Positions 40,222 through 50,151 of a stretch of 64,000 nucleotides of DNA are shown here, one piece after another; the first letter of the stretch is position 1, and each line of letters opens with the position of its first letter. Source of the stretch: Chryseobacterium sp. E1 (GTDB lineage Bacteria > Bacteroidota > Bacteroidia > Flavobacteriales > Weeksellaceae); contig CP078104.1 of the NCBI GenBank assembly GCA_019203745.1, positions 2,702,501 through 2,766,500 on the forward strand. The letters are read 5' to 3'. The notes below the pieces were generated by a model, which made no database searches, was not told where the DNA came from, and was given only the letters and a program-made list of their open reading frames with translations. The position numbers and the translations under genes are program-made.

Positions 40222-41379
40222 TTTTCCAGCACTATTGCCGCATTACATCCCCAAAACCTGAAGCCGTTTTCAATATATATCTGATTGTGGCAGGCTGATT
40301 TTCTTTAATGATATTCAAAGGTTGTGATACTCCGGTTTCCTCAAAGTTCTTTGAGGGAATTAAGGTTCCATGAAGAGCACTTTCCATGGAGATAATGCTT
40401 TCCAGAAGGCCGGAAGCGCCAAGGCAATGTCCGTAATAACCTTTCATACTGTTCAGGGAGCATGCTGCAGTTCCATTCTGTTGAAAGCAATGGCTTCCAT
40501 TTCGTCATTATATAAAGTAGCCGTTCCGTGGGCAGAGATAAAATCAATCTGTTCCGGAGAAACCTGAGCCTCGGTCATAGCATTTCTGATGCTTCCGTAT
40601 AAGCCGTCTCCGGTTCTTGAAGGGCCTGAGATATGGTTAGCATCATTGATTGCAGAATCTCCCAGTACCTTGAATCTGAATTTTTCGTTTTGTGAGATTG
40701 CTTCGTCACTTTGTTCCTCGCAATGACATGAGGTGATATAAACAGCTGCGGCAGCTTCCCGATATTAATTCCATCTCTGTTTTTATCGTAAGGTTGGCAG
40801 GGCCCTGAACCTATAGCCTGGAATGAATTGAATCCTGAAATGACAAATTCAGAAAGCTCATCGCAAGCAATTACAAAAGCGTCTTTATATTTTCCTGCCT
40901 GGATTATATTCTTGGCAACAGCAATAGCCATTACCCCTGAAACACAGGCGTTGGAAACCACAATAGGTTTTGTTTTAAATCCGAAAAAATCAGCTGTTTT
41001 CTGTGCTAAGGCTGAAAGATAAACCCCTTCCGGTAATTCAGTTTGTTTTTTTAACAAGCTGATGTTTCCTTTGTTGTGGAAAGGATTAAAGCTGTGTCTT
41101 CATTGATAGCATGTTTTTCAATCAGAGGTTTTAAGCTTACAAAAGCATCTTTTCAAGCCTTGTGGTGTTTGAGCCGGTATGAGCTTCAAACAAGCTGTTG
41201 AATTCCTGATCAAGTTTTTCAGTGCTGATCATAGACGCATAAAAAGGATCCTGATTATCTATGATCTGATGTAAAGCAATTCCTGAATGTCCTTCTAACA
41301 GGGCCTTCCAGTTCGTCTCTACATTGAATCCCAAGGGTGTTACACAGTTGTAGTCTGTGATGTAGATTTGCTTCCTCAT
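40215..41379 (-). CDS. Beta-ketoacyl-ACP synthase with an in-frame repeat insertion (several indels)
   Basis: About 388 residues, starting [19 protein letters not shown]. Catalytic Cys in [12 protein letters not shown], His in [12 protein letters not shown] and His in [10 protein letters not shown] are all present, so it should be active. Frame breaks lie near 41140, 40765 (repaired with one [14 protein letters not shown]), 40610, 40450 and 40250 ([14 protein letters not shown]). Between strands it carries the extra peptide [12 protein letters not shown], encoded by a dispersed repeat at 40693-40728. The start overlaps the thioesterase stop. It is the third active-type KS of the locus. Confidence 0.86.
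40693..40728 (-). repeat. Dispersed REP-like sequence inside a ketosynthase gene
   Basis: On the minus strand it reads TGTCATTGCGAGGAACAAAG followed by TGACGAAGCAATCTCA. I recognise this as a widely dispersed intergenic repeat of Bacteroidota and some other bacteria whose translation is CHCEERSDEAI-like. It is read in the gene's own frame here without a stop. Confidence 0.75.
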
Positions 41380-41807
41380 GATAGTCCCATCTTATCTTTC
41401 CAGGTTTGAAAAAATTCCGGATTGTACAGGCATAAGCTTCCGTTGCTGTCCAGGAATACCTGAATGGTTTCCCCGCTGCACACCAATTGATCTTCTTTAT
41501 TGAAAAGCTCGTATTTATAGATAAGCTTGGCTGAAACGGAGTTCACGAAAGTGGTAACGATCCTGAAGGTTTCACCGTACTTTAAAGGAAGAAAATGCTC
41601 ACAGGTACTCTTTACAATGGGTGTTACGTATCCTGCATTCTGAATATCAAGATAAGTAAGGCCATGCTGACGCCCGAAAGCTTCCCTGCCGTCTTCAAAA
41701 TAAACGATATAATGACCATGCCATACAATTCCCAAGGGATCTGTTTCGTTGAAACGTACTCTTACTTCCTCGGTACAGGTTAATAATATATTTTCGTTAG
41801 ACTGCAT
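41376..41807 (-). CDS. Acyl-CoA/ACP thioesterase, 4HBT hotdog
   Basis: 143 residues, intact. The signature RFNETDPLGIVWHGHYIVYFEDGREAF has the catalytic Asp and the HGHY segment of 4-hydroxybenzoyl-CoA thioesterases. It overlaps the ketosynthase start downstream (ATGA) and the permease end upstream by 11 bases. In aryl-polyene clusters the equivalent enzyme (ApeK-like) is thought to proofread or release chains from the ACP. Confidence 0.88.
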   Translation of the reverse strand: MQSNENILLTCTEEVRVRFNETDPLGIVWHGHYIVYFEDGREAFGRQHGLTYLDIQNAGYVTPIVKSTCEHFLPLKYGETFRIVTTFVNSVSAKLIYKYELFNKEDQLVCSGETIQVFLDSNGSLCLYNPEFFQTWKDKMGLS

Positions 41808-43063
41808 TTTGTTTCTTTTCGTAAAAAATAGAAATGGCTACGGTAGCTATATAAAACAAAAACAGGAAAACCAGTTCTTTAGCAATACCTCCAATTCCGC
41901 TGTTTCTTAAAATAATATCGTAATAGGCGTTCAGTCCCCAATTCATAGGAGAGAACTTCGCTACGGTCTGCATGAATTCAGGCATAAGGAATACCGGAAC
42001 CCAAATTCCCCGATAGCAGCTAAAACCACTACTGATGTAGCTCCGAATGGTGCCGACTGTTCCTGTGTATCTGCAATAGTCCCCAGCAATACCCCAAATC
42101 CGATGGCTGCAAGGCCGGCAAACAAAGTTACCGTAACAAGCTGAACCATTTTACCGGATACATCAAATGCCGGAAGATCCATATAAGGGAAAAGATAAAC
42201 CCCTACGGCTACCATCAGTAAAAACTGAATGATACAGATGATAAGATAGGTAAACGTTTTCCCTAGAATGTGTACAAAATAAGGGGTAGGACTGATTCTT
42301 GCCCTTACACTGGTACCCTGGCTTTTTTCTTTAACAAGATTAATGGATAATGGCACCACGATGAAGAAAATAGCAAAAAGCGTCCATGCCGGGACGTTAT
42401 GCTGAACAGAATTCGGCATAACATCCATTTCTCCTTTCTTTGGAGTGATCTCTTTAAAGCTGATCAGGTTTTTATTCTCATCAAGATTTTCTGTTGTTCC
42501 CAGCTGATCCTGAAATGCCTTATAAATCTTTTTATTTTCGATCTCAAAAACCATTTTGTTTACCGAGTTCATCACCGAATTTTTGAATCCTGCATTGGTA
42601 GCCGGATCAAAGTATAAATGAATTTCCTTGGCTTTTGGCGGTTGTACTTTTGTTTTGGCAGAATCTCCTTCCAATCCGAATGAACTGACAATCGTCTGAA
42701 CTTTGGAATCGATATTGGAATTTAAATCCCTGGTTAAATTTTCAGGGATGACAATGGCCATCTGATAATCTCCGGAAAATACTGCATCCTGGGCTGACTT
42801 CTCATTGTAATTGGTCAGCAGCTGGAAGGTCTTGCTGTTTTCCAGTTCTCCTTTATATTTTTTGAAACCTCAGATTTATCATTATCAATAAAAATGATCG
42901 GGATTTTTGATCCTTCAAGATTTTTGAAGGTAGAATCCTGGATCAGGGTAATGGTAACGATCAGAAGCAGGGGCATAACGAAGATGATCACAATTCCGCC
43001 GATATCCCTCTTCAGAAGAAGAATTTCTTTAATAAAACTTCTCCACAGTTTATACAACAACAT
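41797..43063 (-). CDS. ABC-2 type transporter permease (two indels)
   Basis: Membrane half of an exporter, about 423 residues. An N-terminal helix (DIGGIVIIFVMPLLLIVTITL) is followed by a large extracytoplasmic domain (about 45-230), then five more helices (WTLFAIFFIVVPLSI, TYLIICIIQFLLMVAVGVYL and others), the ABC-2 layout. Breaks lie near 42845 and 42015; the second is repaired by a G (AAIGGIWVPVFLMPEFMQ). It overlaps the ATPase gene by 14 bases. The substrate is probably the pigment or its lipid-linked form. Confidence 0.88.
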
Positions 43064-43806
43064 CTCTTAATTCTTTTCCGGTTAATGAAATGAAAACATC
43101 TTCAAGGTTTTCTGCATTGGCAATCTGTGAAACAAGCTCTTCGGGAGTTCCTACAGCATGAATTTTTCCATGATCAATAATGGCAATTTTTGTACAGAAC
43201 TCTTCTGCTTCCGAAAGGTGATGGGACGTGTAAATGATGCAGGTCCCTTTTTTATTTAGATCCAACAGATAGTCAATAATTGCTTTTTTAGACTGTACGT
43301 CAACTCCAACGGTTGGCTCATCCAGAAACAGTACCTTAGGATTGTGAAGGGTTCCGGCAATAAGGTTGCAACGGCGCTTCATTCCCCTGAAAACTGGCCT
43401 ACCTGCTTGTCGGCAAATTTTGACAGTCCCATAATCTCCAGAGATTCATCAATCGCTTTTTTAAGCCGGTTATGTTTCAAACCATACAGACTTCCGAAAA
43501 ACATTAGGTTCTCCTTTGCAGTAAGCGTAGGATAAAGAGCGTATTCCTGTGGAACGATACCGATGATCTGTCTTATTTTAAAACCATTCTTCTGCGGAGA
43601 TAAACCATTGATGGTAAATTGCCCTGAAGTTGGCTTTATTAGTCCCGAAAGCATAGAGATCAAAGTAGTTTTCCCGGCTCCGTTAGGACCAAGAATCCCA
43701 TAGATCTCATTTTTTCGATATTCAAAGAGATATCGTTTACTGAAAAGTCTTCAGCATTTTTGTATTTTTTATATAGATTTTTGATCTCAATCATATTCTC
43801 CGCCAT
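43050..43806 (-). CDS. ABC transporter ATP-binding protein (two indels)
   Basis: About 253 residues, starting MAENMIEIKNLYKKYKNA at 43806. Walker A is GPNGAGKTTL, the signature is FSGGMKRRCN, Walker B is VLFLDEPT and the switch His is in TSHHLSEAEEF. Walker A needs one A near 43712, and the signature needs one G near 43383. It pairs with the adjacent permease. It starts one base after the BtrH-like gene's stop. Confidence 0.92.
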
Positions 43807-43807
43807 A

Positions 43808-44801
43808 TCAGATCGCTTTTCTCAGTTTTTTATAGAAAGCTTCTTCCAGATCTGCAATGTGCAGCATCGTTTTTGAAAGTTCGTGATAGATATTGCTTTT
43901 TGAGTTCCTGTTTTTATACACTCTGGCAATATCTACAGCAAAATCTCTCCAAAGATCACCAATAGAGGTAATTTCTTTTGACAATTCTTTTAATTCGTCA
44001 TTTTTAAGGATCACAGATGCTTCCTGAAGAAAGGCACCATAAATAAATCTGAAACCGCCACCGCCTGTGCCGATTTCCTCCTGCATTCTGATCAGCTGTC
44101 CCAGATAGTGATTGGTTACTTTTGTTCCTTTTTTTTTCAGCCCATTTCGGAATGCTCTTCGCTACCCATCTCATTGCTTTCACACCGATAAGCGGTACCG
44201 GAGCCAGCATATTTTTGCAGGTATCTTTAATTCCTTTTTTAATGGCTTCTTCCAGGTGAATATTTTCAGGGATATAGACAGGATAGTACATATGTCCTTT
44301 TGGTGGAAGAGCTCCTTTGGCATATCTCACTTTTTCCAGTTCAGCCTCAGTAAGGGAAGTGGTATAATCCATTACCGGATCACTGATCAGGAATTTTCCA
44401 TCTTCTTTTCCGTATACTACAAGGTTGTGGGCGTTGAAGTGGAATTTATATTCTTCCGGAAAGTAGGTAAGGTTGAAAACCCCTACCTGAAGACCTGTAG
44501 GGATATTTTGTTCTAAATTTCTTTCAAGCGCTTTCTGAGCATCCTGAGGATTGGAGAATTTTCTCTTTTAATTTTAATTCCTAATCTTTTGGCTGCTTTA
44601 CTGAAGATAGCCCCGGCATAGGTCTATAGCTAAAGCCCGGAGCGAAATTCACCTTCAAAAAGGCAGGTAGACGAAAAACAGTCCGGAACCGATCCCAAAG
44701 ATCATAGGTTCACTTAGTTTCAGTCCTTTATTAAGCAGTAGATTGGAAGCAACACCGTTTTCGCAATGCGCAGTCTGATGGTGTTCAAAGTTTAATTTCA
44801 T
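43808..44801 (-). CDS. BtrH-like acyltransferase (several indels)
   Basis: About 333 residues, starting MKLNFEHHQTAHCENGVASN at 44801, the BtrH N-terminal domain with a conserved Cys and His. Missing bases near 44687 (PFLKVNFAPGFSYRP), 44618, 44565 (KRENFSNPQDAQ), 44135 and 44080 break the frame; the rest continues GKEDGKFLISDPVMDYTT and ends EAFYKKLRKAI. In butirosin synthesis BtrH moves an acyl group from an ACP to an acceptor. By analogy this protein could transfer the aryl-polyene acyl chain from ACP to the dialkylresorcinol hydroxyl. That assignment is inference. Confidence 0.78.
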
Positions 44802-44862
44802 TTGCAGCTTTATCTTTTTCACTGGTCAAATGAGTTCAGCATAGCAGATATGCCTTCTTCAT

Positions 44863-45267
44863 TTATTTTCCGTCGAAGTTTTTCAATTCATCCACTGAAA
44901 TACCGAATGCATCGGCATATTTTTTCAGTGCAGTTTCGCTTAGTGTTTTAAATACTTTGGGCTTAAAGTGTCTCTTTACCCTCCATTGCCACATTCCTAC
45001 ATAAGAGGCCAGAACTCCCAGGTCCATTTTATTCAGTTCCATAAAATAAACGATAGGGCTTGCCTTGTGTTGGGCAACGTTTTGTTTCGCTTCCTCAATT
45101 CTTTCATGAATGAGCTCCATAGATTCATCCAAGGCTGCTTTCTTAGCATCCCAGCCTGTACTGTTAGCTGTTGTATAATTGTCGTTCTCATCCGTTACAT
45201 ACAAAACTTCAGTCATGTTGGCGGATTTCAGATTGCTTTCGTCCTGAGGAAGGTCTTGTTTTTTCAT
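44863..45267 (-). CDS. Conserved 134-aa protein at the head of the pigment operon
   Basis: Intact, no signal peptide or membrane helix. A central helix (AALDESMELIHERIEEAKQN) is followed by YVGMWQWRVKRHFKPKVF and a C-terminal segment KTLSETALKKYADAFGISVDELKNF that looks like the helix-turn-helix of Cro/C1-type proteins. It is the first gene of a long minus-strand operon. It could be a small regulator or an adaptor for the BtrH-like protein 61 bases downstream; I do not recognise the family. Confidence 0.7.
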   Translation of the reverse strand: MKKQDLPQDESNLKSANMTEVLYVTDENDNYTTANSTGWDAKKAALDESMELIHERIEEAKQNVAQHKASPIVYFMELNKMDLGVLASYVGMWQWRVKRHFKPKVFKTLSETALKKYADAFGISVDELKNFDGK

Positions 45268-45694
45268 CTAAATAATGTTTAATTTTTTTAGATTCCAGAT
45301 GAAAAATAGTTCACCTGTTTTGATTCTTTTAATCAGGTGGCTAAAATAGTGAAAATACATTATATGTAAATATGAAGTATCTATTGTCGTGAGAAAGAGG
45401 CTGTATCAAAGATGTATTCAGAATTTTCGGTTCAGATAAAGTATCTTTTTTATCATTTTGAAAGGCCGGAAAAGTGATTGTAGGAAGAAAGTCTGTTTCA
45501 ATATATTCTTTTAAGGTGAATATTATTTATTGAATTTCATTTTTCCTGTTTAACTAATTTGAATGGGAAACATCATAAGGAATGCTTTCTAAGTTTACTG
45601 TTGATACTTGTTATATGGTATGCTGTAACAAGTGTAGGGTATAATAAGACTAATGGTGCAGGAAATTTGATACAATAACTAACAAATAACAACT
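45268..45694. other. 427-base intergenic region between divergent transcripts
   Basis: No supported gene. It contains an imperfect hairpin CACCTG...AATCAGGTG (45311-45339) and must hold promoters for the 134-aa gene and for the M16 peptidase, but no clear TAnnTTTG with a proper TTG was found by eye. Confidence 0.5.
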
Positions 45695-48602
45695 ATGAAG
45701 AAGTTTTTTATTTCTGTTTCGCTTTTCTGTATGCTAAGCGCAATGGCACAGAAATTCGAGACCCAAAAGCTGACCGATGCTCAGGGCTATACTTATGAAA
45801 CGGTAAAGAATGATCAGGCCGGTGTAAGAGTGTACACGCTGAAGAACGGACTGAAGGTTTATCTTGCAAAGAATGAAGATGCCCCGAGAATTCAGACCTA
45901 TATTCCTGTAAGAACAGGATCAAATAATGACCCAAGTGACAATACGGGGTTAGCTCACTACCTGGAACATATGGTATTCAAAGGAACTTCTCATCTGGGA
46001 ACTCAGGATTGGGCAAAAGAAAAAGCTCTGTTGCAGCAGATATCTGATCTTTACAGCAGCATAAAGCAGAAAAAGATCCAGGAAAAAGAAAGAACTTTAC
46101 AAAAGATCGATGAGGTTTCTCAGGAAGCTTCCAAATATGCAATTGCCAATGAATATGATAAAGCGATTTCTTCATTGGGAGCTACCGGAACAAATGCCCA
46201 CACATGGCTGGATGAAACGGTATATAAAAATAATATTCCTTCCAATGAGCTTGAAAAATGGCTTAGAGTAGAAAAAGAACGTTTTTCAGAATTGGTACTG
46301 CGTCTTTTCCATACGGAACTGGAAGCGGTGTATGAAGAATACAACAGAGCTCAGGATAATGACGGACGTCTTGTCAACTATGCTTTGATGGAAGCCCTTT
46401 TCCCAAAACATCCTAATGGACAGCAAACCACAATCGGTACTTCCGAACACCTGAAGAGCCCTTCAATGGTAGCGATCCACAAATATTTTGATACTTATTA
46501 TGTGCCTAATAATATGGCAGTAGTATTGGTGGGTGATCTGGATTATGATAAAACTATAAAATTAGTTGATCAGTATTTCGGAGGGTTTAAATATAAAGAA
46601 CTTCCAATGAAAAAAATGGTTACGGAAGATCCGATGACAGGCATTGTTTCCAGAACGGTAAAGAGCCCGTCTACTCCGAGAATGACCATTGCGTGGAGAA
46701 CAGATTCTTATGGAACCCAGGAAGCAAGACTGGCAGATGTAGTGGCTGAAATTCTTAGTAACAGAGGTGATGCGGGATTAATTGACCTTAATATTAATCA
46801 GAAGCAAAAAACTCTTGGTGCAGGAGCTTATGAGTCGCCATTCAAAATGTATGGTTCGTTTTCTTTGGTAGTAACTCCTAAAGAAGGGCAGAGCTTTGAT
46901 GAGGCTAAAAAGTTACTGATGGATCAGATAGATCTTGTGAAAAAGGACAATTCCCGGATTGGATGCTGAAAGCGATCGTTAATGATAAAAAGGTTCAGCG
47001 CATGAAAGGATATGAAACTGCTGACGGGTTGGCAACTGAGCTTTATGATTCTTATATCAAGGGAAGAACATGGGAACAGGAACTTGATGAGATCAACCAG
47101 TACGAAAAAATCACGAAAGCTGATGTTGTAAAGTTTGCCAATAACTTCTTTAAAGATAATTATGTAGTTGTTTATAAAGAAAAAGGAGTGAATGACAAGC
47201 TGGTGCGTGTGGAAAACCGGGAATCACTCCGATCAAACTGAACAGAGAAGCTCAGTCTCCTTTCCTTAAAGATATTTTAAATACCAAGGTAGCAGAAAGT
47301 AAACCTGAGTTTATTGATTATAAAACGGCTATTCAGACTTCCCAGATCAAAGACAAGACCGTAAGCTTTGTGAAAAATAAATACAACGAAATTGCTCAGG
47401 TAAGTTATATTTTCCCTTTCGGAACGGATAACGATAAAGAACTTTCTATTGCAGGAACTGTTTTTGAATATCTTGGAACAGATAAGTATACTCCGGAGCA
47501 ATTGAAAGAAGAGTTTTATAAGTTGGGAATTACGTATAATGTAAGAACTTCCAATGATCAGATGGTAATCACATTAAGCGGCCTTGAAAGCAATATGAAG
47601 AAAGGTGTAGAGCTTATGAACCACTGGATGACCAATGTAAAAGCTGATAAAGCAATTTACGCACAGACCGTGAAGACCATCCTGGAGTCAAGAGCTGCAA
47701 TGAAGAAAGATAAAGTGAGAATCATGGCTGCACTTTCAAATTATGCCAAATACGGTAAAGATTCCAGAATGACGGATATTGTTTCCAAAGAACGTCTTGA
47801 AAGCATCGATGTGAACGACCTGATTAAAAAGATGAAAACCCTGAACCAGTACCCTTATCAGGTATTCCTTTACGGGCAGGATCAATCAGGATTGGAGAAA
47901 GCAGTAAAACCTTATATTGCCAATACAAGCCTTCAGCCTGCAAAAGCTAAGGAATATGCAGAACCGGCTACAACAGGTAAGGTATATTTTACCAACTATG
48001 ATATGGTACAGACAGAAATGGCTAAAGTAGCCAAAGGAAGTACTGTAAATCTTGGTAATTTTGGAAAAGCCAATGTATTCAACGAGTATTTCGGAAGAGG
48101 ATTATCTTCCATTGTTTTCCAGGAGATCAGAGAAAGTAAGTCATTAGCTTATACGGCCTACGTTTCTTATGCCAATGCTTCAGAAAAAGGACATGCGAAT
48201 TATATCACCAACTACATCGGAACGCAGGCAAACAAGCTTCCATTGGCAGTTAATGCAATGAATGACCTTATGGTATCATTACCGCAGATCCCTGCACAGT
48301 TTGAAAATGCAAAAGGGTCCGCATTGAAGCAGATCGCTTCCAACAGAATCAACAGAACGAATATTTTCTTCAGTCAGTTGGGATTGAAAAAGCTTGGAGT
48401 AGATTATGATATCAGAAAGGATATCTATGCTGAAATCCAGGGGCTGACATTACCACAGCTAACAGGATTCTACAATACAGAAGTGAAGCCGGTACAATAC
48501 AATACGGCAATCATCGGTAAGAAAGAAAACCTGAAAATGGAATCCATCAATAAAATGGGAGAATTCCAGGAAGTGTCTCTTGAAGAGATTTTCGGATACT
48601 AA
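45695..48602 (+). CDS. M16-family metallopeptidase, secreted (two indels)
   Basis: About 970 residues with the usual pair of M16 domains. A signal peptide (MKKFFISVSLFCMLSAMAQ) precedes the catalytic half, whose inverted zinc motif is HYLEHMVFKG, with the further Glu in TELEAVYEEYNRAQ. One G is missing near 46950 (KKGQFPDWMLKAIVNDK) and one A near 47216 (VEKPGITPIKLNREAQ). The second, inactive half runs to EVSLEEIFGY at 48602. It is oriented opposite to the pigment genes on both sides and is probably unrelated to them. Confidence 0.93.
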
Positions 48603-48621
48603 TTTTTAGGTTATAAATTGA

Positions 48622-48655
48622 TAAAAGTGGAGCAGAAATGTTCCACTTTTTTTCT
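48622..48655 (+). terminator. Terminator after M16 peptidase
   Basis: AAAGTGGA and TCCACTTT form the stem, followed by a run of T. Confidence 0.8.
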
Positions 48656-48692
48656 TTAAACACAGAGACAGTTGTTCCACGGAATCGGGAAA

Positions 48693-48708
48693 TGTTTCAC
48701 GTGAAATA
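48693..48708. other. Candidate parS (ParB-binding centromere) site
   Basis: TGTTTCACGTGAAATA matches the bacterial parS consensus TGTTTCACGTGAAACA at 15 of 16 positions, including the CACGTG core. A degenerate half copy TGTTCCACGGAA lies 20 bases upstream (48673-48684). Both are intergenic. parS sites usually lie near the origin; the location of this window relative to oriC is unknown. Confidence 0.55.
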
Positions 48709-48954
48709 ATTTATTGTTAATTGATGGCGGATTGTTTTTATCATATTGATTGTCAGTTGTTTTTGTTGAGTGTTGATTGCTGGAAGTGATTGGTGATATT
48801 TGTTTTTAAAGAGAATGCCCAATCCATAAAATCACTATTTCGGGTAATTTTCCTGTATGAGTTGACAGTGTAAATTTGTAAATAACTAAAGCGCTATGAA
48901 ATCTGCAGCGTTTAAAAATATCAACTGAAAAAATAATCATTAAAAACTAAAACC

Positions 48955-49606
48955 ATGTATTACAAAGTAAAAAAGGGCGATACGCTCGGAAAAATTGCCA
49001 AGGCACATAAAGTACCTGTAGAGTTGATTTTAGCATATAACCACACTATCATTAATCCCAATATGATTTTTGAAGGCCAGTTAATTAATATTCCGAATAT
49101 TGAAGATATTCCGGTGAAGAAATTTCAGTTTTCAAATCAGCTGACCTCTCAGGATATTGTGAATAAAGCAAGGTCTGTAATAGGGAAAAGAATTATCTAT
49201 AAACTGGGAGCAGGAGGAATGGATGAAAAATACGCCCTTCCTACAAGAGACGGAGAGTGTGACTGCAGCGGCTTTGTTTGTTGGGTCCTTGGATTATCCA
49301 GAAAACGAAAATTCCTTTTTATCAGCCGGGCGGGTGGATCTATACAGATTCTATGGTGGAAGATATCAATCGCAATGCCGGAATTTTTGACAGACTTATA
49401 ATTCCTGAAGTGGGATGTATTGTGGTGTATGGTGCCGGCAAAAAAATCGGGCATGTAGGAATTGTTTCAGAAGTTGAAAATGGAAAATGAAAAAGGTGAT
49501 TCACTGCAGCTCCGGAAACTATGCTTCATTCAGGGATGCCATTCAGGAAACATCACCGAAAGTTTTCGAGCGGGCAGATGCACTGTGGGGCAGATTTGTA
49601 GGATAG
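48955..49606 (+). CDS. LysM plus NlpC/P60 peptidoglycan hydrolase (two indels)
   Basis: About 217 residues. The LysM domain is at 1-48 (YKVKKGDTLGKIAKAHKVPV). The NlpC/P60-type part has the nucleophile Cys in ECDCSGFVCWVLG and His in KKIGHVGIVSEV. Breaks near 49302 (RKTKIPFYQPGGWIYT) and 49488 are repaired by single bases; the end is VIHCSSGNYASFRDA ... WGRFVG at 49606. No signal peptide is visible, so it may act in the cytoplasm or be exported by another route. It separates the M16 gene from the dar block. Confidence 0.85.
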
Positions 49607-49633
49607 GAAATGAGGAAACCTGTAAAAATAAAA

Positions 49634-49676
49634 GGCTGTCTCCTGCATTTGATATTTTCAAATATAAGAGACAGTC
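49634..49676. terminator. Bidirectional terminator
   Basis: GGCTGTCTC pairs with GAGACAGTC around an inner ATTTGA/TCAAAT hairpin, between converging genes. Confidence 0.78.
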
Positions 49677-49701
49677 TTCTGTTATTTTGTATACGTTTTA
49701 T

Positions 49702-50145
49702 TTATGATTGTACTTCCTGAATAAACAGGTTGATTTCTGCTCTGATTAATAATTCATCATTATTGAAGGTTTCACAGAATATATGACAGATGTTTTCAAA
49801 CTGGGAAATCAGTGATGCCTTTGATATAATCCTGTCATTCACCTGAGGAAGGGCGAAAACTTCAATTTTCTTGATGTTGGTAATAAAACCGATCACTTTA
49901 GTATCAGCTTCAGGGTTTTCAAAGAAACTTTGCCCAAGTATGGACGAGCAGGTTTGAGCCACGTTTTCAATTAGGCCGGCTTCAACAAATTCATTGTTAT
50001 GAACAAAGATATTATCTTCTTTTATTTCAAAGGAAGTTACCACTTTTTCCTTGGTCAGCTCCAGAATGTAGTCTGCCATGAGCATCGGTTCACGATGAGG
50101 TAAAAAGTTATGTATATTGATCATGTTTTCTTCCCTGATTTCCAT
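49702..50145 (-). CDS. Beta-hydroxyacyl-ACP dehydratase-like hotdog protein 1 of the dar block
   Basis: 147 residues, intact; the start could also be MINIHNFLPHREPM at 50124. The catalytic-type segment is FLPHREPMLMAD, followed by a hotdog fold (FVHNNEFVEAGLIENVAQTCSSILGQ). It resembles ApeI-type dehydratases of aryl-polyene systems. It follows its paralogue by 6 bases. Together they may dehydrate chains feeding DarB. Confidence 0.82.
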   Translation of the reverse strand: MEIREENMINIHNFLPHREPMLMADYILELTKEKVVTSFEIKEDNIFVHNNEFVEAGLIENVAQTCSSILGQSFFENPEADTKVIGFITNIKKIEVFALPQVNDRIISKASLISQFENICHIFCETFNNDELLIRAEINLFIQEVQS

Positions 50146-50151
50146 TTCCAG

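Larger units (their letters stand above)
48603..48954. other. 352-base intergenic region with terminator and parS-like site
   Basis: No coding frame of note. It holds the M16 terminator, the parS-like palindrome, a segment with several GATTG repeats (48728-48795), and a TAAATTTG -7 element at 48871-48878 that could start the NlpC gene transcript. Confidence 0.6.

Noticed and set aside
44625..44650. A third copy of the CTTTAGC palindromic repeat
   Set aside because: The match (GGGCTTTAGCTATAG on the minus strand) is short, lacks the rest of the element, and codes for a plausible PGFSYRP segment of the BtrH-like protein.
48728..48800. GATTG repeats as a CRISPR or iteron array
   Set aside because: Units are degenerate and irregularly spaced, with no conserved spacer length.
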